Positions 32,206 to 41,398 are shown, numbered from the stretch's first letter. The stretch: DNA of 64,000 nt from DAITPV01 sp050692555 (GCA_050692555.1 JBOGVS010000012.1:1-64000), one strand, 5' to 3'. The notes: generated from the letters alone by a model not told the origin. Translations and numbers: made by a program.

Positions 32206-33342
32206 GTGGCCCGGCTCGTTGCGTTCGGCGACGCCCATCTGGGGCGCACCCACCTGGCTCACCTCCGCGACGAGGAGGGCCGGAACCTCCGGGAAGAGGA
32301 CTTCCTGGCGTCCTTCGACTGGGCCGTGGCAAAGACGATCGAGCTGGAGCCCGATGGATTCCTGTGGCTCGGCGACATCTTCGACCACGCCCGCCCCTCG
32401 TACCGGGTGTTCACTCGCGTCCTGGTGGCACTCCGCCGGCTGGAGGAGGCGGGCCACCGCGGCGTAGCGATCAGCGGGAATCACGACACCCCTCGCCTCC
32501 GGGGAACGGGCTCGCCGTATGCGGCGCTGGAAGAGATCTTCGGCAACGTCACGTTCGCCTGGGCGATGGAGGCCCGGTCTGCGGAGATCGCAAGGGTACG
32601 GATCCATGCGGTGCCCCAGACCTTGACGGACGAGGAGTTCCGCGCGGAGGTGGAGCGGAGCGCGGCAGAGCTGCGGAAGGACGCCACCAGTGTCCTGCTG
32701 GCCCACGTGGCTCTGACCTCGCTCCCCTCTCGGGAATGGCGGGACATCAACGAGATCGAGGTCGAGGAGGCCGTGTTCGATCGCCGGTTCGACCACGTGA
32801 TCCTGGGCCACTATCACGTCCACCAGAAGGCGTCGAAGCGGACCTGGTACGCGGGGTCCACGGACTCGTTCTCGTTCGCCGACCGTCCGAAGGGCGCCGG
32901 GCCCAAGGGGATCGTCGTCCTCGACACCGAAAGCGGAAAGGTCGAGCACCACGCCAACCCGGGTGAGCGGCCTCTGGAGACCTATGGGATCGATGCGGCC
33001 GGCCTGGGCCCCTCGGAGCTGGTGGAAGCGGTCGGCCGGGAGGCCGATGGCTGTCCCGATGGAGCCATCGCCAGGGTGTTCCTCAATGAGGTGGACCCCG
33101 CCAGCTACCGGCAAGTAACGCCCGACGACTGGCAGGAGGCGGTACCCGCGGCCGTCCACGTCCAGCCGGAACCCGGCTACTCCCTCGAGGCCCTGCCCGT
33201 CCAGGCCGGATCGGAGATCGGGCGGCTGGAGGTCGAGTGGGACGCCTACGTCGAGGGCCAGGACCTCACCGGCCTGGACCGTGACCGGGTTCGGGAGACC
33301 GGCCGTCGGTTCCTGGTGGAGGCCCAGGGCGAGTCGGCATGA
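32206..33342 (+). CDS. mre11: Mre11/SbcD-type DNA double-strand-break nuclease
   Basis: A 378-residue calcineurin-like phosphoesterase. Metal-site motifs in order: FGDAHLGRTH, WLGDIFDHARPSY, ISGNHDTPR, LLAHVAL and ILGHYHVHQ. A C-terminal part of about 120 residues is the capping and Rad50-binding region. It nicks and resects DNA ends with Rad50. The length and the partners suggest the archaeal Mre11 type more than bacterial SbcD. GTG start immediately after the herA stop; rad50 overlaps by 4 nt. Confidence 0.88.
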   Translation: MARLVAFGDAHLGRTHLAHLRDEEGRNLREEDFLASFDWAVAKTIELEPDGFLWLGDIFDHARPSYRVFTRVLVALRRLEEAGHRGVAISGNHDTPRLRGTGSPYAALEEIFGNVTFAWAMEARSAEIARVRIHAVPQTLTDEEFRAEVERSAAELRKDATSVLLAHVALTSLPSREWRDINEIEVEEAVFDRRFDHVILGHYHVHQKASKRTWYAGSTDSFSFADRPKGAGPKGIVVLDTESGKVEHHANPGERPLETYGIDAAGLGPSELVEAVGREADGCPDGAIARVFLNEVDPASYRQVTPDDWQEAVPAAVHVQPEPGYSLEALPVQAGSEIGRLEVEWDAYVEGQDLTGLDRDRVRETGRRFLVEAQGESA

Positions 33343-35615
33343 GGGTTCGCGAGCTCTCTCTTCGCAACTACCGGGTGTTCGAGGAGCTCGACCTGGAGCT
33401 CCCGGCGCGGGTCATCGGCGTCTTCGGACCGAATGGCTCGGGCAAGACCACGATCTGCGAGGCCATCCAATATGGGTGCTACGGGAAGGCTCGCACCGAC
33501 AAGTCGCAGATCCGGACCCACGGCGTGCTCACCGACTGTCAGGTCCGGGTGGTCTTCGAGCACGGCGGCCAGCAGTACGAGGTCCGCCGGTCGATCCGCG
33601 GCCGCAACCACCAGACCGACGCCGAGCTCTACGTGGGCGACGTGCAGCTGGCCTCGGGGGTCACGGAGGTCGACGCGGCCATCCAGGGCCTCCTTCGCAT
33701 GGACGTCCAGGTGTTCCGCGCGTCGGTGTTCGCCGAGCAGAAGCAGCTGGACGCGTTCAGCGATGTGACCAAGGGCAAACGTAAGGACATGGTGCTGCGC
33801 CTGCTGGGGATCCGGCCCGTGGACGAGGCCCGGACGGTCTCCCGGAAGGAGGCCCGGGAGTGCAAGAAGGATGCCGACCGCCTGGCCGGCACCCTTCCCG
33901 ATCTCGCCGAGCAGGAGAAGGCCCTCCAGGAGGCGCGGACGGCCGCGAAGCAGGTCCAGAATGCCGCGGAGAAGGCCGCGGAGAACCTGCGCAACGCCCA
34001 GGAGCGGGACGGCGCTGCAGAGAAGGCCTTCGGTGAGGCGGATCGGATCCGCCAGGAGGCCGAGCGGCTGGCCACGGCCCGCCAGGTCGTGGCGGAGGAG
34101 GTCGAACGCCTCCTGGCCCACCACGCCGAAGTCGGCGATCGGATCGAGCGGCTTCGAGCCGATCTGGCCGCCCTGCCCGACCTGGAGCGCGAGCGCGAGC
34201 GCCTGTCGGACGCGGCCGAACGCCTGGTGCTGGGCAGGCGGCTGGCGGAGGTCGACGTGGACCTCCGGCAGTTGCGGGCCCGCCTGGCGAAGCTCCCGGA
34301 GCTCGACACCGAGACGGCGCTGGCGGAGCTCGAGACCGCCCAGAGAGAAGCCCGGGCCGCGGACCGGACCCACACCAAGGCCGAGTCGGCCCATGAGCGA
34401 ACCACCCGTGACCTCGCGGAAGCCGAAGACGCCCTGGCCAAGGCGGCCGAGGCCGACCCCTCACAAGCCTGCCCCACGTGTGGCCGTCCACTGGGGGATG
34501 ACTTCCGGGAGTACCTGAAGCACTGCAGGGATCGGGTCCGTCTGGCCAAGGCCGAAGCCCGCACCGCCGCCACTGCGCTCAAGGCGGCCACCACCGCCGC
34601 CACGGCCGCGGGACGACGACTGAACCAGGCCACCACGGCCGGCGAGGCGGCCCGTGAAGCGGCGGGAGCTCGGGCGGATCTCGGCACGCGGATCGAGGAG
34701 TCGGAAGCGAAGCTGGCCGAGCTGGCCGAGCCGTTCCGGGGACAGGTTCCCGACCTCCAGGAGCTGGAGACCGACGCCCATCGAGCCCAGGAGATCGGCG
34801 CCCGGGTCGCGGAGCTCACCGGCGAACGGAAGCACCTCTCGGCCCTGGAGAAGGACCTGGGGAAGGCCGGCTCCGACCTCGAGGTCCGCCGGTCCAAGCT
34901 CGAAGCGCTGGACAAGGAGGCCGCCGCGCTGGCCTTCGATCCCGAGGACCACGCCAGGCTGCGGAAGGAACGCGACGAGGCCGAGCGCCTCCTGCATCAG
35001 GCCCAGGGAAAGGAACGCGAAGCCGCGGCCGCCACGGCCGAGGCGCGGCAGTTCGTGACCCGCCTCGAGGGTGCGTTGGAGCAGGCTCACCAGACCCGGG
35101 GAAAGGTCGAGGAGCTGCGCGACGAGGCCCGGTACCTCGATCGGGTCTCCGGCCTCCTCGAGGGGTTCCGCACCTACCTGTACGGCCGGATCGTCCCCGA
35201 GCTATCCAGAGAAGCGGAGGCCCTGTTCCGGGACCTAACCAGCAGCGAGTACGACGATCTCCGGATCGACGCAGACACGCTGGAGATCGAGATCGCAGAC
35301 GGGGATCGATACTTCCCCATCGAGCGGTTCAGCGGCTCGGAGAGCGACCTGGCGAACCTGGCCCTCCGGGTGGCCATCTCCACCCACCTGTCACGGATGT
35401 GGGGGGCCGACGTGGGGATGCTGGTGCTGGACGAGGTCCTGGCCTCGCTCGACGTGGAGCGAAAGGATCTGTTCGTCCGGACCATGGCGAGGCTGGCCGG
35501 ACGGTTCCACCAGGTGTTCGTGATCACCCATGCCGAGCAGGTGAAGGACCAGTTCCCGGCGACCCTCGAGGTTCGCAGGGTCGGCCGCCGCCGTAGTGAG
35601 GTCGTGCTGACGTAA
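33339..35615 (+). CDS. rad50: Rad50/SbcC-type SMC ATPase
   Basis: A 758-residue SMC-like ATPase. Walker A GPNGSGKTT (residues 30-38), a Q-loop region (FAEQKQLDAF), two long coiled coils separated by a zinc hook CPTCGRPL (near residue 379), then signature ERFSGSESDLANLAL and Walker B MLVLDEVLASLD. The two ATPase halves bind Mre11 and the hook dimerises two molecules. The coil is shorter than in E. coli SbcC (over 1000 residues). Last gene of the resection operon. Confidence 0.92.
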   Translation: MRVRELSLRNYRVFEELDLELPARVIGVFGPNGSGKTTICEAIQYGCYGKARTDKSQIRTHGVLTDCQVRVVFEHGGQQYEVRRSIRGRNHQTDAELYVGDVQLASGVTEVDAAIQGLLRMDVQVFRASVFAEQKQLDAFSDVTKGKRKDMVLRLLGIRPVDEARTVSRKEARECKKDADRLAGTLPDLAEQEKALQEARTAAKQVQNAAEKAAENLRNAQERDGAAEKAFGEADRIRQEAERLATARQVVAEEVERLLAHHAEVGDRIERLRADLAALPDLERERERLSDAAERLVLGRRLAEVDVDLRQLRARLAKLPELDTETALAELETAQREARAADRTHTKAESAHERTTRDLAEAEDALAKAAEADPSQACPTCGRPLGDDFREYLKHCRDRVRLAKAEARTAATALKAATTAATAAGRRLNQATTAGEAAREAAGARADLGTRIEESEAKLAELAEPFRGQVPDLQELETDAHRAQEIGARVAELTGERKHLSALEKDLGKAGSDLEVRRSKLEALDKEAAALAFDPEDHARLRKERDEAERLLHQAQGKEREAAAATAEARQFVTRLEGALEQAHQTRGKVEELRDEARYLDRVSGLLEGFRTYLYGRIVPELSREAEALFRDLTSSEYDDLRIDADTLEIEIADGDRYFPIERFSGSESDLANLALRVAISTHLSRMWGADVGMLVLDEVLASLDVERKDLFVRTMARLAGRFHQVFVITHAEQVKDQFPATLEVRRVGRRRSEVVLT

Positions 35616-35625
35616 GGAGGACCCC

Positions 35626-36048
35626 ATGTCCGCGAGGGAGGAAAAGCCGCTGCTTCCGTTCACCAGGCTGGTGCTGGTGATCTCCGCGGTGGTGCAGGCG
35701 GCCTTCGGAGTGGCCTGTGTGTTCTCGCCCTCGTTCATGAACTCGGTGGCGCTGCCCGATCCACTGCCGCCGTCCTCCGACCTGGTCTATCAGTACTTCG
35801 GGGCCCTGTTCCTGGCGAACGCGTGGGGCGCGGTGTACGCGCAGCGACAGAAACGATGGGTGGCGGCTCGCACGTACCTGGCCATCTCCGGCCCGTTCGT
35901 CGCCCTCACCGTGGCCCTCACCGTGGCCGCCGCCGTCGGAGAGCCCGGAGTCCCCACAACCGTGTGGCTGTACGTGGGCCTGGCCGCCCTGTACCTGCCC
36001 AGCGTGGCGTACGTGTGGGGCATGGAGTCCGCGCGACGACCTGTCTGA
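35626..36048 (+). CDS. Hypothetical four-helix membrane protein
   Basis: A 140-residue protein with four hydrophobic segments, not recognised beyond resemblance to small DUF4345-type membrane proteins. A strong ribosome site TAAGGAGG lies before the ATG and starts at the rad50 stop, so it is probably cotranscribed with the resection genes by read-through. Convergent with kal. Confidence 0.6.
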   Translation: MSAREEKPLLPFTRLVLVISAVVQAAFGVACVFSPSFMNSVALPDPLPPSSDLVYQYFGALFLANAWGAVYAQRQKRWVAARTYLAISGPFVALTVALTVAAAVGEPGVPTTVWLYVGLAALYLPSVAYVWGMESARRPV

Positions 36049-36071
36049 TCCGCCGTCAGTGGCTGCCACGC

Positions 36072-36464
36072 CTATCCGCGCTGACGGTCCTTCTTGACCA
36101 CGAACGTGCCGGTGGCCCGGGTGGTAACCACCGGCTCGCCCAGCAGCTCGGCTGCGCTGTCGTTGACGTCGTAGCGGGGCTGGATGTACTTGCGGCACTC
36201 GAACTGGCACTTCCGGCTGGTGTTGCCCACGCTCACCACCTGCCCCGTGACCTCAAGGAAATCCCCCGCGTACACGGGGGCCAGGAACTCGACCGATTCA
36301 TATCCCGCCAGCAGGCCCTCGTCCCCGTCGTGGCGGATGGCCAGCTCGGTGGCTACGTCGCCGAACAGCTCCATGATCTTGGCACCGGCCACCAGGTTCC
36401 CGCCGTAGTGCGCGTCGGTCTGGGCCATCCGCATCCGCAGCGTGCAGGTCGGCAGATCAGCCAT
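36072..36464 (-). CDS. kal: 3-aminobutyryl-CoA ammonia-lyase
   Basis: A 130-residue hot-dog-fold enzyme. LRMRMAQTDAHYGGNLVAGA, ELFGDVATEL and EFLAPVYAGDFLEVTGQ match the ammonia-lyase of lysine fermentation, which converts L-3-aminobutyryl-CoA to crotonyl-CoA and ammonia. The start overlaps the kamE stop by 8 nt, and the link to lysine 5,6-aminomutase is the main support for the call. The cleavage enzyme Kce that makes its substrate was not found in this window. Confidence 0.85.
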   Translation of the reverse strand: MADLPTCTLRMRMAQTDAHYGGNLVAGAKIMELFGDVATELAIRHDGDEGLLAGYESVEFLAPVYAGDFLEVTGQVVSVGNTSRKCQFECRKYIQPRYDVNDSAAELLGEPVVTTRATGTFVVKKDRQRG

Positions 36465-37206
36465 CTGGCTTCTTTCGGCCCAGGGCCCAGGCGAGGTACG
36501 AGGCCACCTCGCTCGGGGTGGTCCCCTTGGCGAACACCCGGTCGTAGCCCAGCTCGGCCGCCATGTCCGGAGAGAGACGCGGGCCGCCGGCGATCATCAG
36601 GAACCGTCCCCGCAGCCCTCGCCGGTCAACCTCCTCGGCGAACTCCCGGAGGTGCCGGATGTGAGCGTCCTTCTGGGTGACCACCTGGCTGATCAGGACG
36701 GCGTGGGCTCCTTCTTCCACCGCCCGCTCCGCCAGGTCACCGGCATCCACCTGGGATCGGAGGTTGATCACCCGAAAGCACCGGTACGACTCCAGCCCCT
36801 TGTCCCCCGCCCATCCCTTCACCGACAGGATGGCGTCCAGGCCCACGGTGTGCGCGTCGGTGCCCACCACCGCGCCGGCGATCACGGCCTCCTTCCGCCC
36901 GCCCAGCGCCTCCCGAACCTTCCGGGTCACCTCTTTCTGGTCGAGCAACGGATAGGGCCGCTCCTCCACGGTCACCGCGGACATGTCCACCGAGTGATCC
37001 ACGCTCCCGTACACCACGAAGAACGTGAACCGGGGACCCATGGCCTTCCGGTGCACCACCAGAGGCCGGTGGATCCCCATCTTCTCGGCTAGCTGACGGG
37101 CGGCGCCCTCCGCCTTCTCATCCGAGGGGATCGGAAGGGTGAACGAGACCTGGACCTTGCCGTCGTCGGTGTCGTCCCCGTACGGCCGGATTCCCGCCTC
37201 GGTCAT
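36457..37206 (-). CDS. kamE: Lysine 5,6-aminomutase beta subunit (B12-binding)
   Basis: A 249-residue cobalamin-binding subunit. D-x-H-x-x-G reads DAHTVG with His119 as the cobalt ligand, and Lys130 lies exactly 11 residues later, the same spacing as His133 and the PLP lysine Lys144 of the clostridial enzyme. The Rossmann-like B12 domain continues to the C-terminus (FLMIAGGPRLSPDMAAELG). It moves the 6-amino group of beta-lysine or lysine to C5. Overlaps kamD by ATGA. Confidence 0.92.
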   Translation of the reverse strand: MTEAGIRPYGDDTDDGKVQVSFTLPIPSDEKAEGAARQLAEKMGIHRPLVVHRKAMGPRFTFFVVYGSVDHSVDMSAVTVEERPYPLLDQKEVTRKVREALGGRKEAVIAGAVVGTDAHTVGLDAILSVKGWAGDKGLESYRCFRVINLRSQVDAGDLAERAVEEGAHAVLISQVVTQKDAHIRHLREFAEEVDRRGLRGRFLMIAGGPRLSPDMAAELGYDRVFAKGTTPSEVASYLAWALGRKKPDG

Positions 37207-38768
37207 GGCTGCACCTTCCGTCCGTGCTCCCAGAGCTCGAGGAACGGGTTGAGGTATCCCTCCTCGATCTCCACCACGCCGTCCAGACCGTGCCCGCCGT
37301 CCGGTGCCCGGCTGGTGTCCGCGAATTCACCGGCCCGGATGGCCTCGAACATCCCCCGGTCGGCCACGCGCCGGAGCATCTCGACGGTGTCCTGAAGCAC
37401 GCGCATGGCCCGTTCCCGGATCCGCCCGTCCCGCGGTGGCCACCACTCGTCGGCCACGTGCTTCGCCGTGCGGACCATGTACCGGGCGCTCTCGATGGCC
37501 AGGTCCCGGTCGGAGAGCCACGGGGTATGGATGCCCTCGGTCATCATCCCGATCAGCAGGATCTCCTGCCCGGTGAGCACCCCGGTCAGGTGGAACATCC
37601 CGTCGAGCAGGTACCCGAGGAAAACGTTGCCGGTCATGTGCTTGGTCGGCGGCATGTACTTCAGCGGCGCCTCGGGGAACAGCTCGCGCACCAGCTGGGC
37701 ATGGGCCAGCTCCATCAGCCACTGGTCGGGAAGGTCCGGGTCGATCTCGAACGCGTGCCCCAGCCCCAGTTGCCACGGCTCCAGGCCGGCATCGAGGCCG
37801 AACCGCTCGTTGATCAGCTGGGAAGCCACCACGGTGTGGGCCGCTTCGACCGCGTCGGCAGTGGTCAGGTAGTTGTCCTCGCCGGTATTGATGATGATCC
37901 CGGCCCGGGCGTGGATCATCCGGCTGAAGCGCTGGTCGATGAACGTACGCTTCATGTTGATGTCCCGAAAGATGATCCCGTACATGCAGTCGTTGAGCAT
38001 CATGTCGAGCCGTTCCAGCGCGGCCAGGGCGCCGATCTCGGGCATGCACAGCCCGCTGGCGTAGTTGGTCAGGCGCACGTACCGGCCGACCTCGCCCGAG
38101 ACCTCGTCCAGGGCGTCCCGCATCAGCCGGAAGTTCTCCCGGGTCGCATAGGTGCCTGCATACCCCTCGGTGGTGGGCCCTTCGGGAACGAAATCCAGGA
38201 GGGACTGGCCCGTGGAGCGGATCACCGCCACGATGTCGGTCCCCGCCCGGGCAGCGGCCTGGGCCTGAGGGATGTCCTCGTGGATGTTCCCGGTGGCCAC
38301 GATGAGGTAGATCCACGGCTTCTCCGGGTCACCCAGACGCCTGAGGAGGTCGTCGCGGTCCCGGCGACGCTCCAGGATCCTGGCGTCGGCTCGACGGGCG
38401 GAGGCCAGGGCGGCCTCCCGAGCAGGGGCGGGATCGTCCGGCCATCGGAACGTGAGATCGCCGGTCTCCACCCCGGGTCCGAGCTCGTCGATCCCGATCC
38501 CCTGTCGCACCAGGGCGTCGAACACGGGGATGGCCACTCCCCGCCCGAGTCCCATGTCCTCCCGGACCCGGTCCACGACGAGATTGGGGTACGGACGGGC
38601 GTCCACCCCCTCCCCCACCGCGCCGTCCAGGCCACACAGGCGCAGCACCGACCGCTCGATGGCCACGGTGGTGTGAGCAGCGATCATGTCCTCGACCGGC
38701 CGACATACCGCGGCCGCGAGGTCGCGGGCCTCCTGCACGAGCGCGTCGTCGAGCCCGAGCTTCTTCAC
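37203..38768 (-). CDS. kamD: Lysine 5,6-aminomutase alpha subunit
   Basis: A 521-residue TIM-barrel subunit holding the adenosylcobalamin and PLP cofactors with KamE. LIVATGNIHEDIPQAQAAARA, VPEGPTTEGYAGTYATRENF, NDCMYGIIFRDINMKRTF and the C-terminal GILFD-like region match the family. GTG at 38768 is chosen because a -10 box TACACT (38782-38777) lies 8 bp upstream, so the operon kamD-kamE-kal starts as a leaderless mRNA; the open frame runs nine codons further upstream. Confidence 0.92.
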   Translation of the reverse strand: MKKLGLDDALVQEARDLAAAVCRPVEDMIAAHTTVAIERSVLRLCGLDGAVGEGVDARPYPNLVVDRVREDMGLGRGVAIPVFDALVRQGIGIDELGPGVETGDLTFRWPDDPAPAREAALASARRADARILERRRDRDDLLRRLGDPEKPWIYLIVATGNIHEDIPQAQAAARAGTDIVAVIRSTGQSLLDFVPEGPTTEGYAGTYATRENFRLMRDALDEVSGEVGRYVRLTNYASGLCMPEIGALAALERLDMMLNDCMYGIIFRDINMKRTFIDQRFSRMIHARAGIIINTGEDNYLTTADAVEAAHTVVASQLINERFGLDAGLEPWQLGLGHAFEIDPDLPDQWLMELAHAQLVRELFPEAPLKYMPPTKHMTGNVFLGYLLDGMFHLTGVLTGQEILLIGMMTEGIHTPWLSDRDLAIESARYMVRTAKHVADEWWPPRDGRIRERAMRVLQDTVEMLRRVADRGMFEAIRAGEFADTSRAPDGGHGLDGVVEIEEGYLNPFLELWEHGRKVQP

Positions 38769-38802
38769 CGGGGCCGAGTGTATCCGGGCCGGCACTCCCG
38801 GC

Positions 38803-39090
38803 TCAGGAGGAAGGTTGTGCGGGAGGCTCGGAGGCCGGGGCCGGCTCCGGCTCGGCCGTGGGCACCGGCCGGGTGATCGGGGGCGGCCCCGGCTTGGGCC
38901 GGGCCTTGCGGCGCGAGAACGGGGCCCACCACGCCAGCAGGAGCCCCAGAACCACGCCGATGGCCGGGAACCCGAAGACCGCCATGTTGTCGAGGGGGCG
39001 GATCCCGAACTGCTGGAGGTCGACGGCCACGAACAGTCCGAAGAGCAGACCGGAGACCGCGCCGAGCACCGGCCGCCCTCGGAACTTCAC
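38803..39090 (-). CDS. Hypothetical membrane protein with Pro-rich tail
   Basis: A 95-residue protein with two hydrophobic segments (VLGAVSGLLFGLFVAVDL and AVFGFPAIGVVLGLLLAWW) and a C-terminal tail rich in Pro, Glu and Ala. Not recognised. GTG start overlaps the upstream gene's stop (GTGA), so the two form a unit. Confidence 0.55.
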   Translation of the reverse strand: MKFRGRPVLGAVSGLLFGLFVAVDLQQFGIRPLDNMAVFGFPAIGVVLGLLLAWWAPFSRRKARPKPGPPPITRPVPTAEPEPAPASEPPAQPSS

Positions 39091-39680
39091 GCCATCCCCT
39101 TCTTCCCGGCGGCGGCCACGCCCATCCCGATCGCCGTCACCAGTGTCAGACCGGCCGCCGTGGCGCCGGGCACCGTGGTCAGGGGGTTGCCCTCGATCAG
39201 CACCATCGCGGACCCATCGCACCGGCCGCCCTTCCCGACGTGCTCCCCCTCGATCTCGTACAGGCCCACCAGGTCGAAGGGAAGCAGCCGGCCGTACGCC
39301 GCGTCGAGCGGATAGTCGCCCTCGGCCCGCTTTGCCCCTCCCCGATTCGGGTGGCTCCACTCGGCCACCTTCACTGAGTTCGGTCCCACCACCACGGCGA
39401 TGAACCCGCTGTGGTCCTTGATCACCTTCCGACTGGTCCCCACGTAGTGGATGTCGAGGTTCCCCTCGTTCGGAAGGACCACGGGGTTCGCGGCGGTGTC
39501 GTTGGCCGGCGTGTACGTCTGGTTTCCGATGGTGGCCTTCGCGTTGCATCCCCCGGTAACCCCCGCGGAGACCGGGGAACCGATCAGGAGCACGGTGGGG
39601 ATGGCGAGCGCGGCGAGGTGGAGGACGCGGCGCACGTGGTGCCGGGCTCGTGCGTGGCGGCTGCGGAGCGAACCAACCAC
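39087..39680 (-). CDS. Hypothetical secreted or membrane-anchored protein
   Basis: A 197-residue protein with an Arg-rich N-terminus, a signal segment VLHLAALAIPTVLLIGSPVSA, a mainly beta extracellular part (ANPVVLPNEGNLDIHYVG, WSHPNRGG) and a C-terminal hydrophobic helix (ATAAGLTLVTAIGMGVAAAG). No family recognised. GTG at 39680 is set by the promoter: TACGCT at 39695-39690 is 9 bp upstream. Works with the coupled small membrane protein downstream. Confidence 0.6.
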   Translation of the reverse strand: MVGSLRSRHARARHHVRRVLHLAALAIPTVLLIGSPVSAGVTGGCNAKATIGNQTYTPANDTAANPVVLPNEGNLDIHYVGTSRKVIKDHSGFIAVVVGPNSVKVAEWSHPNRGGAKRAEGDYPLDAAYGRLLPFDLVGLYEIEGEHVGKGGRCDGSAMVLIEGNPLTTVPGATAAGLTLVTAIGMGVAAAGKKGMA

Positions 39681-39689
39681 TCGAGGAGG

Positions 39690-39719
39690 AGCGTAGTTCC
39701 CGGGCCTCCGAGCGGTCAA
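39690..39719 (-). promoter_or_regulatory. Promoter of the secreted-protein gene pair
   Basis: TTGACC (39719-39714), an 18-bp spacer and TACGCT (39695-39690) on the minus strand, 9 bp before a GTG start: a full two-box leaderless promoter. Confidence 0.6.
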
Positions 39720-39782
39720 CGGGAGGAACCGGACGGAACGGGCGACGATCGGCCACGGACGCCGTGGGAGCAGGGGCGCGGG

Positions 39783-39788
39783 TACGAT
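39783..39788 (+). promoter_or_regulatory. -10 box, leaderless promoter of the oxidoreductase gene
   Basis: TACGAT lies 8 bp before the GTG at 39797. No ribosome site is present. Confidence 0.5.
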
Positions 39789-39796
39789 GGCCCGAC

Positions 39797-41398
39797 GTGA
39801 GCGCGACGGCGTACGACGTGGCCATCATCGGCGGCGGGCACAACGGCCTGGTGTGCGCCGCATACCTGGCCCGAGCCGGACGTCGGGTGGTGGTCCTGGA
39901 GCGCCGGCATCTGGTGGGCGGGGCCGCGGTCACCGAGGAGCCGTGGCCGGGGTTCCGGGTCTCCACGGCCTCGTACGTGGTGAGCCTCCTCCAGGACAAG
40001 ATCGTCCGAGACCTGGACCTCCCCAGGCACGGCTACGAGGTCTACCCGCTGGACCCCGCGTACTTCACCCCGTTCCCCGACGGCCGGGGGATCCTGGTGT
40101 GGGACGAGCCCCATCGAGCCGCGGAGGAGATCGCCCCGTTCAGCCGCCACGATGCCGAGGCATACCTGCGGTACTCGAGGGACCTGGACCGGCTGGCGGA
40201 CTTCGTCCGGCCGTTGCTGCTCCGAACCCCGCCGGGGATGGAGCTCAGCTCGCTGGACGATGTGCTCGACGCCGCCTCGTTCGGCGCCTACCTCCTGGGC
40301 CACCGGCGCATCCTCCCGGACGTCATCGACCTGATGACGATGTCGGTGGCGGACTTCCTCGATCGGTACTTCGTGAACGAAGCGGTGAAGGGGGCGCTGT
40401 GCCCCGGCGGAGTAATCGGGATGTGGGGCGGCCCGATGAGCCCCGGCTCCGCCTATGTGCTCCTCCACCACCGGATGGGCGACGTCAACGGGATCCGCGG
40501 GGGGTGGGGATTCGTCCGCGGGGGGATGGGAGGGGTGTCCGAGGCCATCGCCGCGGCGGCCCGGGAGGCGGGAGCCGAGATCCGCACCACCGCCCCGGTG
40601 GCCAGTGTCGACATGCGGAACGGGCGGGCCAACGGGGTCCTCCTGGCCGACGGGACGTGGATCAAGGCCCGGGCGGTGGCCTCGGGGACCCACCCCCGAA
40701 CCACGTTCTTCGACCTGGTGGGCCGGGAGCACCTTCCCGAGGATCTGGTCACCGAGATCGAGCGGTTCCGGACCCGGGGCTCGTCGGCCAAGGTCAACCT
40801 GGCGCTCTCGGAGCTCCCCGACTTCCTGGCCCGCCCCGGGACCCAGCTCGACCTCCAGCACCCCGAGTTCATCATCAGCCCCTCGGTCGAGTACGTGGAG
40901 CGAGCGTGGGACGATGCGAAGCTCGGCCGGCCCTCGGCGCGACCACTGCTCGACTGCGTGATCCCCACCACGAAGGACCGAGCGCTGGCCCCGGAGGGGG
41001 CCCACATCCTGACCGCGTTCGTCCAGTACGCCCCCTACGATCTGGCCGGTGGGCGGTCCTGGGACCAGGAGCGTGACGCCCTGGGCGACACCGTGATCGA
41101 CACGATCGCCGAGTACGCGCCCAACGTGAAGCGGGCGGTGATCCATCGTGAGGTGGTGACCCCGTTCGACCTCGAGCAGCGTTTCGGGCTCCTGGGAGGG
41201 AACATCTTCCAGGGCGAGATGGCCCTCGACCAGCTGTTCAACATGCGGCCGGCGGTCCAGGCCGGCGCCTACCGGACCCCGGTCCGGGGCCTGTACCTGT
41301 GCGGCTCGGGCACCCACCCCGGTGGCGGGGTGATGGGGGCGCCGGGGCACAACGCCGCTCGTACGATCCTCCGGGACCTCCGAACGTGGCGGGGCTGA
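39797..41398 (+). CDS. CrtI/PYROXD2-like FAD-dependent oxidoreductase
   Basis: A 533-residue flavoprotein. The N-terminal dinucleotide motif VAIIGGGHNGLVCAAYLARAG is followed by VVLERR and GGAAVTEE; the C-terminal FAD motif is GLYLCGSGTHPGGGVMGAPGHNAA. This is the phytoene desaturase-like family; without carotenoid genes nearby it is closer to the PYROXD2 group than to a true desaturase. Substrate unknown. GTG start set by the -10 box. Confidence 0.82.
   Translation: MSATAYDVAIIGGGHNGLVCAAYLARAGRRVVVLERRHLVGGAAVTEEPWPGFRVSTASYVVSLLQDKIVRDLDLPRHGYEVYPLDPAYFTPFPDGRGILVWDEPHRAAEEIAPFSRHDAEAYLRYSRDLDRLADFVRPLLLRTPPGMELSSLDDVLDAASFGAYLLGHRRILPDVIDLMTMSVADFLDRYFVNEAVKGALCPGGVIGMWGGPMSPGSAYVLLHHRMGDVNGIRGGWGFVRGGMGGVSEAIAAAAREAGAEIRTTAPVASVDMRNGRANGVLLADGTWIKARAVASGTHPRTTFFDLVGREHLPEDLVTEIERFRTRGSSAKVNLALSELPDFLARPGTQLDLQHPEFIISPSVEYVERAWDDAKLGRPSARPLLDCVIPTTKDRALAPEGAHILTAFVQYAPYDLAGGRSWDQERDALGDTVIDTIAEYAPNVKRAVIHREVVTPFDLEQRFGLLGGNIFQGEMALDQLFNMRPAVQAGAYRTPVRGLYLCGSGTHPGGGVMGAPGHNAARTILRDLRTWRG

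Noticed and set aside
30616..33159. An 847-codon open frame antisense to herA and mre11
   Set aside because: It mirrors the GC bias of real genes on the other strand, has no protein motifs, and the sense genes have complete domains.
37224..38876. A 550-codon plus-strand frame over kamD
   Set aside because: Shadow of kamD; no motifs, and the sense strand encodes a complete aminomutase subunit.
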